Source: Pilasporangium apinafurcum (taxonomy: Eukaryota; Oomycota; Peronosporomycetes; Pythiales; Pythiaceae). Taken from it: a stretch of DNA of 64,000 nt. Each line of letters opens with the position of its first letter. Positions within the stretch are counted from its first letter, which is position 1. The position numbers and the translations under genes were made by a program. The DNA is taken from contig BCKE01000003.1 of NCBI GenBank assembly GCA_001600495.1, positions 272,699 through 336,698 on the forward strand, read 5' to 3'. Shown here in pieces: positions 22,164-33,714 of the stretch. Below the pieces are notes generated by a model that ran no database searches, was not told the origin of the DNA, and saw nothing but the letters and a program-made list of their open reading frames with translations.

Positions 22164-25100
22164 TTACAATAAATCACGGATGTACACGGTTGTCTTGATG
22201 CCACACGTGTAGCCCTCATTAAATTTGTAGCGCACACTCGGTCGTGTCGGGAGACTGCTGTCGCTGGCAACACCGTCTTTCTCCTGCCGCTCATTTATCT
22301 GTTCTTGCTCGCGCTTTCGCTTAGCCTCACGATGCGCAAATGCAAATGGATTGCGTTTTTGCAGGGCATGTAGCTTTTCTGCCTTCTCCTCCTCTATATC
22401 CCAGACATTGCATACCACACAGTCATCGATCAGTTCTACACAATTCAACGACATCTTTTTCATAGGGACATACCGCTAATTTCCGGAAGCACGAACGCTG
22501 TGGCTTTGGGAGCTGCTCCGGGTGCCGTATTTTGTTTCATCAATTTGTTTTTTTCGATTGTGCTGTCATTTGAGCTGGACGTTTTCTCGCTTCGACGCAT
22601 TTGCTCTAACTCCACTTCATGCGTGATCATCTTGCGGACATTCATAGGCAAAACAGAACGATAAGTCCCTTCACTGTCACGGAACATCACCAGCTCATGA
22701 ATAGCGCTATATTGCAAAGCGCAGAAAGTTAGGTTAAAACACACAATAAATCCCCATGAAGTCACAAAGGAGCACCACTTACGGCTCTAGCGTGTACTCT
22801 TCGCTTCCATCTGGTAAGAATTTGGGTCGAAACGACAGTCCAAGCGCTGCCATGACCTGGATGAGGCGCTGAATCATTGCCTTCTCATCAGCTGACTGTA
22901 AAGATGGATTCAGACGGCGGATATTGGGGGAGATCGTGGCTAGCAGCCACGGCACCACATCCACAACCAGTGTGCCAGCGCTGACGCGCAAACTCTGGTG
23001 TAATTGTGTATTCTCAGCTAGTGCCTGAAGAATATTGATCGACTTATCGCGTTTTTTCTGTGACTCAAAGTGCGACTTCGGATATTCAATGCGCCTTCGT
23101 GAGCTCGTACAGCATGCCTGGTGAACAGCCATCGCGGCAAATGGAATATATGAAGCAAATGCGAACTGTTGGTCTGAGTGAACCTTGTTATCCCATGCAT
23201 CGGCGATGCCCATCCACTCAAAAGCTGCGCAGAGCTTATTCATTGTAGGATCGTTAAAGATCATCTTTGGCAAATTTTCATCCAAGCCATTGACGAGCAT
23301 GGAAAAGTTCCCCATAGAGTTTGCTGCTTCCTCGATTCGGTCAAATACCGGCGGTTTGGCGGAAGCAGAAGTCGAGTTCGACTTTGGATGATAGAAAATC
23401 ATTTCCATCGTGTCGAACATACCGCGTGTATGATCCTTTTCGCCTACCAGTGCGGATGACAAGCTTTTTGTTGCTTGAGTACTCTGGAACTGTAACGTAT
23501 TCAAACAGTAACGGATATCATTGTCAGCACTTGTACATAGCCCTGCTAAAGCTCCAGTCGTAGTCTTGACCCCTTCGTTGCGACATATGAATTTTAATCG
23601 ACTAATGAGACGCTGTGAGTTCGGCGTGTCCAGCACAAAGATCTTGGCTAGTTGCCGTAATGGACGTAGCACAGACGCAAACTGGTCGTTGCATATACAT
23701 ATCAATGGACGAGTGAGCGGATGATTGTTGGCACTTCTGGCATTTTTGTTGCCTTTGGTGTTCTTCTTGGTGTTCAATGGAGCAGAAACAATTTCTTGAA
23801 TAGCAGCAATGGCTGTTCTCCCATCACCACTATTCATAGCGCCGTCGATCTCGTCAAGAATGATACAATTTGGCTTACGGCTCCCCCAAATAGATTGCAT
23901 CTCCATGGCACTTATGATCTGTTGTTTGCCCATTGTTACTGGTTAGTTAAACATGCAACATTCGCAATTTAATTGGGTGAAAGTCATACCTTGTTCTTGA
24001 GGACACCAGCTGTACGATCATCACTTGCATTCACTTCGATGGGATTATATCCTGCATGTCGAGCAATGATATTTGCTAATGTAGTTTTCCCCGCGCCTGG
24101 CGGGCCACACAACAGAATAATTTTCTCTCGAGGTCGTTTATCCTCTGGTTCGTTGGACGCACTGCTATTGAACTCGGCGTTTTTCACTCCGTATTTCTTT
24201 TTAGTATCGGGCGCACCAAACGATTTCTTGAATCCTGGTGAGGCGGAACCTCGATTGTTGGAACCGATATTAGTAGCGGTTGTTTTATGTGGAAACACAA
24301 ACCGATCCCACTGCTTGATCCACGAAAGCACTTCTCGATTTGTCCGTTCGTCACTCAACAAATCAATGAAGCGCTGGGGTTTGTACTTATCAATCCACAG
24401 TACGCTTTTTTCTGCAGTTTGCGTTGGCCGAGATAAAACAGCTACATCTTCGTCGGTGACGTCTTTAGCCATTGCATCTTCGATTTGACGCTACGTTTGG
24501 AAATCATTATATCATAAGTGATCAGTATATGGATGCAACCGGTATTATCGGCTTCGTTTTCCTTACACGTTCGATGGTTTCCATCATTTCTCGCACAGAA
24601 ATTAGTTTCAGCGCGTTATCAGCTGCATCTCGTTCGCTCGCCAAACCATCGTCAGCAAATGTACTCAACTGTTTCTTGCGCAAAAACATCCTTTGACCAC
24701 CGTCCAGAACAACAGGCAAAGAATCAACGTCTATTGGTGGGCGGCTGTGCAGGAATTCAGCGATTGAGCTGTCCACCGCTGCTCCTTTCTGCTTGCGCAC
24801 AATGTAGTCGTCCATCAGCTCTGTATCTTCCATGTCCTCATCGTGTTCCCCCAACAACGTTGCACAGCGCTCTAATACTTGATCCAGTCGATCCTGCGCA
24901 TTTAAGGTCAGATCCTGAATATCGGTCATCTGGTTGTCACCGTCGGAATTGTTGGTAATTTGCTTTGCGTCATCGTTAGGAGCATCCTCTATCGGTATTG
25001 TTGCAGAAGTTTGGAGAGCCTGTCCCTGGTGACTCTTAGCTGCATGTTCAGCCGCGTCCATTGCTTTCATCTCCTCTTCCATTGCCTCCAAATCGTGGGC

Positions 25101-25169
25101 GTGCATGGTCTCCCACTCGTCCATCTCATCGTACTCCTGCTCATACGCATAAATGTCCGCATCATCCAT
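22164..25169 (-). CDS. CTF18: CTF18, alternative clamp loader (RFC-like) subunit
   Basis: Large subunit of the Ctf18-RFC complex, which loads PCNA and supports sister-chromatid cohesion and replication checkpoint signalling. Five exons fit: 25169-24567, 24490-23990, 23918-22783, 22706-22474, 22393-22164, about 900 aa. The N-terminus is acidic (DIYAYEQEYDEMDEWE). The AAA+ core has WIDKYKPQRFIDLLSDERTN, Walker A GPPGAGKTTLANIIA near residue 333, NASDDRT (RFC box), Walker B CIILDEIDGAMNSGDGR, and RPLICICND, with LKFICRNEGV in the lid. The C-terminus ends VRYKFNEGYTCGIKTT then VYIRDLL, the conserved Ctf18 tail that binds Dcc1/Ctf8. The stop lies 44 bp from the stop of the convergent SRP9-like gene. 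Confidence 0.93.
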
Positions 25170-25193
25170 CGTGGCCAGCTCTTTCGTTCACTC

Positions 25194-25245
25194 GGTTGCC
25201 TTACAAACGTAGCTCTTCGCCAAGAGCTACATTTGTAAGGCAACC
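25194..25245. repeat. long hairpin, 24-bp arms with 4-nt loop
   Basis: Positions 25194-25217 and 25222-25245 are inverted copies with one mismatch, separated by loop CGCC. The arm begins GGTTGCCTTACAAA and ends AGCTCTT. It sits in the 241-bp intergenic space between the divergent CTF18 (start 25169) and ABRACL (start about 25411) genes, so it lies in the 5' region of both. It could be a foldback transposon scar, a shared regulatory element or an RNA hairpin in one 5' UTR. Confidence 0.85.
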
Positions 25246-25410
25246 AGATGAAAAGCGCGCGAAGGTGGCTGATTGGCCAAAAATCCTTCATTCGTAAATA
25301 ACGCCGTTTTTTACGGTTATACTCTTAAATTTTATCAATCGTTACCTTCGTGTCACCTTCACCAAGTAATGTATGCTTGTATTTTGGCAATGAGAAGATC
25401 GCCAAGTGAT

Positions 25411-25650
25411 ATGGATGTGGAAAAAGAAGTGGAGCAGCTGGTGATCGAGATCCGTCGCATCGGGAAACAGGAAGGCGACAAGTTTGGGGTAACGTTCGGA
25501 GTGCTCTTTGATGACGAGCGCTGTCAGGATGTTTTTGAAGCACTCATGGGAACTCTCCGCGCCGCGAAACGCATGAAGAAGATTGACTACCAGGGGCAGC
25601 TTCTACTCAAAGGAACGCACGACAACGTTTTCATTGAACTGCTTGTCTGA
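25411..25650 (+). CDS. ABRACL: costars-domain protein (ABRACL family)
   Basis: Small actin-linked regulator; costars proteins influence cofilin-dependent actin turnover and cell motility. The 79-aa product MDVEKEVEQLVIEIRRIG...VTFGVLFDDERCQDVFEALMGTL..AAKR...YQGQLLLKGTHDNVFIELL aligns over its full length with human ABRACL (81 aa), including the signature KFGVLF-DD, the EAL-x-GTL-x-AAKR helix and the LLLxGxHDxV strand. I chose the ATG at 25411 because the family starts there; an in-frame ATG at 25390 would add seven residues. Single exon. Divergent from CTF18 and convergent with the DysF gene, whose stop lies 147 bp away. Confidence 0.9.
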   Translation: MDVEKEVEQLVIEIRRIGKQEGDKFGVTFGVLFDDERCQDVFEALMGTLRAAKRMKKIDYQGQLLLKGTHDNVFIELLV

Positions 25651-25797
25651 CTATTCCAGGCAACTACCAGGGCACGTACGCACATTCGTCAAGGAAAAGC
25701 ATTACAGTTAATCATGAGATTATATGGCCTATAAGACAGTTGGTAAACACCCATTTGATAATAAATAGTAAGTGGCTATACAGACATTTGCACGAGG

Positions 25798-27210
25798 TCA
25801 AGAAAGCTTGCGAAGACGACGAGTGACTACCACGCGCGATGGTGAAGGCGAATCTCTTCCGCCCAGCGCTCCAACGAGACTATGGAACTCGTCGACAGCG
25901 TGTTGCAGTTCGTTGTGACACTCTTCCACTATCCTCGACTGCCTCCTTTGGGCATCAACGGCAGCAAAGTCTATGCTACTTAATCCTCCTCCCTGCCCAA
26001 GCATAATCTCATCCAGCAGATTCTGCGTTTCCTGTAGCACGTCGCCACTCTTTGGCATCACTGCGTACGGAAATCCCGCCGAGTCCTGAACGTTCACTGC
26101 AAATGCCTTCGACGTCGGGTCCTCTGACATGGCACGCACGAGTTCCTGAAGGCGGAGCATATACTTTTCATACACAATGGCGCGCTCTTCAAACTCCGCA
26201 ATGCGAGCGTTCGCACGTAGTAGCTACAGTTAAAATGGACAACGTTCAAGCGCAAATGCTCTGGGTTGGCGGAATATCAGTCAAATTCAATTTCAAATAT
26301 AAATGCCTTACCTGCTGTGTAAGTTTTGCATTTGAGTGTTCCTGTTGGAACGAAATTCACAATCGACACGATACTTAGATTCTTTTCTTAAAAGGATACA
26401 CTATCACATTTCATACATTACCAGTGCTGCCAGTTGGCTGTCGTTAAGAGGATTCCTTTTGACAGGTGAAGGTAAGCCACTTGGACTAAGAAGCATGCGC
26501 TCACGTTTCCATCGCCGTCGACGTACGCGATCTGTCAGAGTAATCTCGCTACTTGACGTGCCAAATCAATAACGTGAAAACCTCCTTGCTTCAGAGCTAT
26601 ACGTTATCCCCGTAACTAGTGAATATGGAAATACTTGCCTATGATGTAGCTGTTTTGCATCCAGTAGTTGCTCCCACGAAGATGCGTAAATCCATCCATT
26701 TACATCGGTCTCGCTATGTACATCACATTCCCAATCGCTGATCCATTCCCAGTAAGGTGACGGAAGTACGATCTAGCATGAACAGACCAAGACGAATTAG
26801 ACCTGACATCTTTCTGATTTCGAACGAACTCCTTACTAGTTCTCTTCAGTTACCTCCTCAAAGCTTGTTTCTTCCCCATTCGCGTCTGAGAACCCAGGTG
26901 GTAGGTCCTTCATCTGTAGCTGGTTGCTCCAGCCGTCGGAGTAGAGTGCTTGATTTTCATAGATCGCTTCTTCCACACGATATAATTGTGTAGTTGAGTG
27001 AGGACTTTTCGGTCTATGAGCGGGGCTATTGATGCGTGGCGCTTCCAGTTCATGCTGATATCTTTCTACCAGCTTCTCCAACGCGGCAACTTCACTAGAG
27101 CACCAAAAAGTGTTGATATTGGGTACATTTTTCATTTCATCGTATTAAACACTGGAATCATACCTCCGAAGCAATTGGCACTCGGCTTCCAACTGCTGCT
27201 CTCTGCTCAT
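25798..27210 (-). CDS. DysF (dysferlin/peroxin) domain protein with coiled-coil tail
   Basis: Six exons reconstruct about 335 aa: 27210-27164, 27094-26854, 26772-26639, 26551-26422, 26341-26312, 26223-25798. After a short coiled coil (MSREQQLEAECQLL, then VAALEKLVERYQHEL) comes a DysF domain: EEAIYENQ...GWS...LPPGFSDANG, then YWEWISDWECD, DVNGWIYASSW, and a final basic box TDRVRRRRWKRER. These aromatic and RRRRW signatures are diagnostic of DysF as in dysferlin, TECPR1 and peroxins Pex23/Pex30. A helical C-terminus follows (LLRANARIAEFEERAIVYEKY). Exon 5 is only 30 nt. Exon 3 appears to end at AG/GCAAGT, a GC-AG intron; a GT donor 3 nt away with another acceptor also keeps frame. Membrane-associated or peroxisomal role is inferred from the domain. 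Confidence 0.8.
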
Positions 27211-28403
27211 TTGTAAGTAAGGATATGTGCTTAATACACAGGAAACTCAGGCTGATCCTTGCTTCCGGTCTTTCTTGCACATCAATCAGCCTAGCCAGAT
27301 CGAGAGAAGTGCTTCAAGTCGACACTCCAGTTTCGGATATGTCATAAGGCGAAGAGGTATTTCTACCAATAGATATTAGGATTGAGATTTTCAGCCAATA
27401 TTAAAACGTTATAACATAAAATCTAGTTACTCTGGGGGCTGGGTGGTCAAAATGTTGACGCTTATTTACATGTTTTTACATATTCACTTTTTACGCATCC
27501 CAACACTCTGTTGGTTGGTTGCCATCATTTCATCCAGTCGTTCAATCCAAACAATTGTGAAGAGTTCTGATCTTGTCATTTTGGTATTCTCCACAGAAAC
27601 CACCATTGAAGTGAAGATTGTTTATGTGTATTGAGCGTGTGTTCACGGTTTTTTCATTGGCTCTCAAGTGATTTGACGATTTAGATGACGAGACTGAGGG
27701 AGAGAAGTGTTTCATGCATTGCGTTCTGCCGTGGGTGAAACATCTTTGATTCCAAATGTGAGGAACATTCGAGGCATTTGTATGATGAGACCATTTTCTG
27801 AGTTTGTGCGTGCGTTTACATGAGTGTGTGATCTGGAATGACATGGAGCTTTCAATGATGTAAGTAAAATATTTGCTACTCTTGATATATAATGACGACA
27901 ATTAAATCACCAAGATCGCTGAGAATGCTCCGACTCGACCATTTAATGCGTATATCATCGTTGATAATATGGAGGCTATGACGAACAACTAATAGGGACA
28001 TCTGAGATGCGCGGTGTGCAATAGTATGCCGTTTGCATGAAGATAGCAATTAGTGGAATCTCATTACCTGAGCCTACCAATTTTATTTTACCACAATCAT
28101 CAACCAAAGTGTCAAATTCTCACCGCTCTCTTCTCGTGGGCAGTAGAAGCCGAATCTTTGGGAGAAAAATCCTTGGTAGAGGACCATGATGTCGTTGGCT
28201 AATCCTTCTTACACGAAGAAGGCGGTAGCAGCAATGTTATCGAGACAACTGTAGTCCTTATCCAAACAATTCATGCTAATTTCATTATGTATACACATCT
28301 TTTCGTACTTGCAAAACATCTCATCTTCGTTTGCTCTCTATTTTTAGTGTAAAAGTGTACCCACGCCATTGTGATGTCAGACTGACCATTGCACATAGAT
28401 TAA
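27211..28403. other. intergenic between divergent genes
   Basis: About 1.2 kb between the DysF gene start and the next plus-strand coiled-coil gene. No domain recognised on either strand. A small hairpin (CCTTCTT / AAGAAGG) lies near 28206-28227. Confidence 0.45.
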
Positions 28404-30175
28404 ATGACAAGAAAAACAAACTTGCCACCGACTCCTCCACACACGCATACTGGTCTTCGTGGCAGCGAAAGACCCATCAGATTAAAGAAGCTATCCCCTC
28501 CTGGCGGCACGCTCCGTGTCGGTCGTATTGTATCTGTATGTCTCTAAAGGATATCTTTATCATCCATTGACACTTAATGGATTTATGGCTATTTAATCGG
28601 TCATGGTATGCTTCATTACAGGAAGCACGTGAAGGAACGGAACTAGTGATAGGTAACCAGTCATCCTCAATCGTTCAGGACGGAGAATGGCGGATACAAA
28701 GTGAGATAATCGACATGCTTACCGCCAAATTGGCTAAGAAAGAGAAGGAGAGTGAACTCTATCGATTGCAACACGTACGTAACCCACACAAAACATTGGG
28801 TATTCATGGACCAAACCAGCTTCAAACTGAAGCTGCTGATCGATTGTAATGAGCAGCAAAGCTCCACCAAGGAGCAATCCACATTGGCGATCCAACTGCA
28901 GCAATTACAGGACGAGCACATGCGCATGAAAGCCGAACTGACAGAAGCAAACCAACAGCTTCAGGGGCAATTGCATCTGATGCAAATCCAGTGTGAGCGA
29001 GTGCGTATCCGACCAGCTGAATCCTTTAACGATATTTTAGATCATTGATAATATTGTTTTTTTACATCATATTTGCTCAGCTAAAGTCTGAAGCCGAAAG
29101 GCATCGGATTGCTATGCAGGAGCAACGTAATCTACGAGATAAAGACCACGCAAAGCATCTTGCACGTGACAGAGACCGACAAAATACTGTTGACAATCTT
29201 CAACGAGAACTTCAACGCGCCATTAGTGATAGAGTTGCCCTTAACAACGAATTACAGGCAGCACGACACAAACAGGAAGCCCACAACTCAAAAGTAGGTT
29301 ATTCGTACTGAATTATGGCATGTTTAATCCACGGCTCATTAATGCAAGGTAACAGGTCACTGAGCTAGACGCAATGTGCAAGCAGCTGCATGAACAGCTT
29401 CAAATGTCGTGTCAAAATCAGACTCAGTTCCAAGAAGTAATTACAGTTGAAAGTTTTTCAATGTTGTAATACCTGAGTGGATCATGTTGCTGACAGTCTA
29501 ATCGTCTACAGAAACTGTCGGAAGCTGAAGTTAAGCTCCAAGATGCAGTCCAGCAAATACATAGCTTGGAGGTTGAGAAACAATCATTGGAGGAGCGTCA
29601 TCGAACGCTAGCCAAGGTGATCAATAGTTATTTCTATGGATGTGCTCATGTACAATATCTAAAAGGTATCTATTTCATTTTCACTCAAACAGGCATTAAA
29701 GGACTCGAGCCTTAAAGCAGCCGACGCAGAGAAAAAGAGGCGCAACCAGTCAAAACATGAAGATCAGCTCATCTCCGAAATGACTCTCCTAAAAAATGAA
29801 AATGAGGAGTTAAAAGCACGCAAGATTCACTCCAACACTCAAAGTAAACAATTGCAAACCAAACTCGCTGCTTTGGAAGTTACAAATGAAGCCCTTCAGC
29901 AGAAGTTACGTGATGCGGTGGAGGAGGTAGAAAGTGCCCGCAAATGCTGCCGCGAATACCAATTCCGCATGAAACAGCTCCAAGAAGAGGTAGTTTTCCT
30001 GCAGAAACGAAAAACGCATTCGCAATCAGATCTTGAAGTATCCTCAATTGTGCATCAACCATCACATTTGACTCCAGAGATTGATCATATGGTTGCAACA
30101 AAAGCAAGCACAGTTGAACTAGATCGACCCGAGATCGCAATAGAAACAGAAACTATACCTTCCTGGATGAAGTAG
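28404..30175 (+). CDS. long coiled-coil protein of unknown function
   Basis: Seven exons, all in phase 0: 28404-28535, 28622-28774, 28857-29000, 29081-29293, 29356-29436, 29512-29616, 29693-30175, giving about 436 aa. Every intron has GT-AG ends and is 62-86 nt long, which supports the model. After a short basic, Pro-rich start (MTRKTNLPPTPPHTHTG) the rest is an almost continuous heptad-repeat coiled coil rich in Gln, Glu, Lys and Leu (QLQQLQDEHMRMKAEL, NLQRELQRAISDRVALNNEL, KLSEAEVKLQDAVQQIHSLE). The C-terminal 50 residues are not coiled and end ETIPSWMK. No catalytic domain is visible. Such proteins are common at basal bodies and centrosomes, but nothing here proves it. Confidence 0.75.
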
Positions 30176-30247
30176 TAATACTGATATTTTCAAGATCACT
30201 ACCAAGTGCAATTAACAAGAAATAGATAGTTTATTCAGAGTGTGTGC

Positions 30248-31153
30248 TTAGTTTGTTCCGTTGACTTCGATCGCTGGTCTCTTTAGTGCAACTCCATCTA
30301 GTACAGTCAACGGCGTTTTTTCCAACGCGCGTTTGATGCTTGCCTTCAGCTCTGGAGATTTGATCTGCTTTTGCTTGGTGTGTTGTTGCCCAACATACGA
30401 CCCGTTCACTCGCTGCGAACGGACTTGGTCGTTCAGAATACCCTGACTCAATTTCTTGGATTGAAAGAAATCGCGAACACAAAAGATCGTCACAGTCTCG
30501 TCATAATCTGTTTGTAAACATCAACTCGATAAGTCTAAACGTTCTGATGACTGGCACAGCATGTGACAACTTACACGAAAAGTTGGATTCTTTGAACTCA
30601 TTCCTTAGGACAGGTTTCTTGGTCTTCTGAGGTTCTGACTTGCTGTTTGTGTCCAGCACTACTCCGATAGCATCAAAAGTAGAAATATCTAGCTCAGTTA
30701 TACATCATAGTAATCATCATCCGAAATGTATGCATGACAACTCACCCTTGACTTTCCGATGGACACTACATGGCATACCCTGATTGATACAGCACTTCTT
30801 ACACGCAAAATTCTCACATTCTACACAAGCATAGAGAAATATGTAAATACAGCATGCACCGTAGTATTAACGTCATACTAGTGCTCACCTAATGCACGTG
30901 GTTTCTTGCTGGAGCACAGCGTGCACGTCTTCACTTCCACCCTCACGACAACTGGGCCATTTATCCCTTCTGCTACTGGTTTCGTTGCGAGTGCCGCCTC
31001 TTCACCTTCACTCTCTTTGGCGGTGTCGACGTCGATGGTCGACGTGGAATTGCTACTGCTGACGTCATCCAGTTCTTCCGTTGGCTTTTCAGCGGCTAGC
31101 TCCTCTTTCTTCATTTCTTGCATCTGCACATGCACTTCCTCACTTCCCGCCAT
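30248..31153 (-). CDS. small Cys-rich (probable zinc-binding) protein, unknown function
   Basis: Four exons: 31153-30889, 30820-30746, 30688-30575, 30507-30248, about 237 aa. The N-terminus is acidic and Ser/Glu-rich (EELDDVSSSNSTSTIDVD). Exons 1 and 2 together encode a compact cysteine cluster: KTCTLCSSKKPRAL then ECENFACKKCCINQGMPC and SVHRK, that is CxxC...C-x4-CxxCC...C-x3-H, which has the look of a zinc finger interrupted by an intron. The remainder is basic and polar (QKTKKPVLRNEF, KRALEKTPLTVLDG). No known family was recognised. It is head-to-head with ubiquilin (179 bp between starts) and tail-to-tail with the coiled-coil gene (72 bp). Confidence 0.7.
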
Positions 31154-31332
31154 CTTTCAAGAGTAAATATACCACCGCAATCAGTACGTCATCTCTCCAT
31201 AAAACCTTGATGTCTCAATGAGGTTTTATTTATTTGAGAGGTATTCCACGTGCAACGAAGCCAAGAGCTACACTCACACAAAGCAGAACAGAAGAAGCAG
31301 CGAGAAGGGTGAAGGGAGAAGAAGCACAGACA

Positions 31333-33162
31333 ATGGTGACGCTGCACGTGAAGACAACGTCCGGGAAGAAATTTTCCATCGATATCGCACTGAACAGCAC
31401 AGTTGCGCAATGTAAAGAGGCGCTCGTAGAGCCCACGGAGGTGCCTGCGGCGCAGCAACGACTCATCTATAAAGGGAAAGTGCTAAAGGATGAATTGACG
31501 CTGGAGAGCTATGGTAAGAGCGAGCACAGATATAGCATTGATCTGTCCCAAATGAGCCTCATTCAGCACTGACAGTAGCTCTGCGGTCGTTTGTTTGCAG
31601 GAGTCGAGGCAGACCAAACTATCTATTTCGTGCGTGGAGCAGCAAATTCGCGACCATCGAGGCAAACAGCTACTACTGCTCCTTCGACGACTACCCCAAC
31701 TTCGGCTAGCACAACGCCTATCGGTGCCACTCCTGCATCTTCTACGACTTCCTCAGCACCAGGTGGTTCAGCTACTGTAAATCCTTTTGCTTTTCCAACA
31801 TTTCCCCCCGCAGGAGGAGCCAGTAACTTGTTCGGAGATTTGATGGGAGGTGCTGGCACTGCTGGTAACATGCCCAATATGGCGGCAATGCAGCAGCAAC
31901 TAATGCAAAATCCGGAAATGATTCAGCAGATGATGAACTCACCAATTTTTCAGGGGATTATGAACAATCCTGAGATCATGCGATCGATGATGCAGAGCAA
32001 TCCGGCAATTCAGCAACTGCTGGAACAGAATCCGCAATTGAATCACATCATGAACGATCCAGAGCTGTTGCGGCAGAGCATGGAAGCTATGCGTAACCCT
32101 GCTGCCATGAGAGAAATGATGAGAAATCAAGATACTGCAATGCGGAACATTGAAAGCCATCCAGAGGGGTTTAATGCATTACGTAGAATGTATCACGACG
32201 TGCAAGAACCGCTTCTTGATGCTGCTGCTAGTGGTGTTAATGCCCCTAGAACCCCAGCATTCACAATGCCCGGTGTAGCTGGTGGCGGTGCTAGCTCATC
32301 TCAGACCACCACCACTAACTCGAGCACAACAACTACACCCGTTGCACCAGCAAATCCATGGGCAGCACCAGGTAAAGCTATTTGTACTCAATCAGATCCT
32401 GGACCTCTATAAAACTCACTCCCATGCTTTTATTTTGTAGCTGACACTGGAGCCAACACAAGCACGCCAAGCACCGTGAATCCGTGGGCAGGGGCGGGAG
32501 CAGGTGGTTTCGGTGGGCAAGGAGGAGCACCAAATTTGGAAGCTATGACGCAACTGTTGCAAAGTCCACTTTTTCAGCCAGCTCTAGAGCAAATTACAAA
32601 TAACCCGGATCTGTTCATTTCACAGATGGAACAAATGAATCCGCAAATGGCAGCGATGATGAATGCAAACCCGCAAGTACGACAAATGATGCAGAATCCC
32701 GAATTTTTGCGAGCAGCAATGAATCCACAAAATATTCAGGCAATGTTGCAAATGCAAAACGCTATGAACCAGTTACGGAGCTCCGGTCTCGTACCTGGGT
32801 ACGACAAGCCATATTGTGGTGTTATCTTGTTGTATTTCGTAAGTTGTTCACTCATCTTTGTATGTCTGATGTGTTGTTTTGCTTCCAGCCTTGAAGCAAT
32901 GAACCTGGGCGGCAATACTGCGGGAGGAGCAACAAATCCTGCAGCTCCTAACCCGTTTGCATTTGGAGGATTCGGCGGATTTCCTGGAGCGACTGGGACA
33001 AGTACAACCCCTGCAGCGAATCCTGAGGAAATCTATGCTTCGCAATTGACACAGCTGAATGACATGGGCTTCTCCAATCGCGACCAAAACATCCGTGCGT
33101 TGCAGGCCACTATGGGGAATGTACATGCAGCAGTGGAGCGGATTCTGAGCGGCACAATCTAA
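31333..33162 (+). CDS. UBQLN: ubiquilin / Dsk2-type proteasome shuttle
   Basis: Shuttle that binds ubiquitinated clients through its UBA and delivers them to the proteasome through its UBL. Four exons: 31333-31513, 31601-32371, 32441-32798, 32889-33162, about 527 aa. The UBL is at the start ([18 protein letters not shown]...[18 protein letters not shown]), followed by a Ser/Thr/Pro linker. Two STI1 regions carry Met/Asn/Gln repeats: [19 protein letters not shown] and [19 protein letters not shown], then [18 protein letters not shown] and [18 protein letters not shown]. The UBA at the end reads [20 protein letters not shown] and [17 protein letters not shown], with the MGF loop. Gly/Ala-rich NPWA linkers separate modules. 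Assignment is firm. Confidence 0.95.
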
Positions 33163-33714
33163 GCACGAACAAAGACAACAACGCAAAATATGATTTGTTA
33201 ACCTTTATTCCCCTATTTCTCCCACCGGTGGGGTATACTTTGACGTGTTTTTTTTTCTTCCTATCGATAGAAACTTGTTTTCAATTCTCCGCAGTGAGCT
33301 CTTTTCTCCACTATCCTTTTCAAGAAAGGATGCAAGTCGATGGCAGTGGATACCCGAGGAGATCGACATTGATTCCAGTCTCAAGGACAGCAAGCCAGGA
33401 CTGTCCAGCTTGGTAGAAATGGCACGTAAAAAGCAGATCTCAAGGATTGCGGTTACTATCCAAGACCGGTTTGAGTACGGACTCCTCGGACAAATATCTA
33501 AAGAGCATACCATCCAAAACGTGGTTGACGCTGACCAACAACTTCATCAAGACAAAAATGAAGGCATGGAAGCAAGAGAACGCCTCTCGTCTCATGTTAA
33601 CGTCTTTGTTGTGAGAAGAAATGAAAGGAAGGCAGGAATGCTCAAGACTTTGATCTTCGAGACTCGGAAAGGATCAAATGATGCAAGATAGATAAAGCAA
33701 GTCCAAACAGCATC
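33163..33714. other. region between ubiquilin and Fanzor relic
   Basis: Contains an open plus frame (about 33245-33691) with WQWIPEEIDIDSSL and KTLIFETRKGSNDAR that I do not recognise; it may be 5' sequence of the Fanzor element. A 12-bp perfect palindrome (CCCACCGGTGGG) lies at 33221-33232, near the possible left limit of the element. Confidence 0.35.

Noticed and set aside
27542-27901. 119-codon minus-strand frame with scattered Cys and His
   Set aside because: No regular C2H2 spacing and no neighbouring exons; probably chance.
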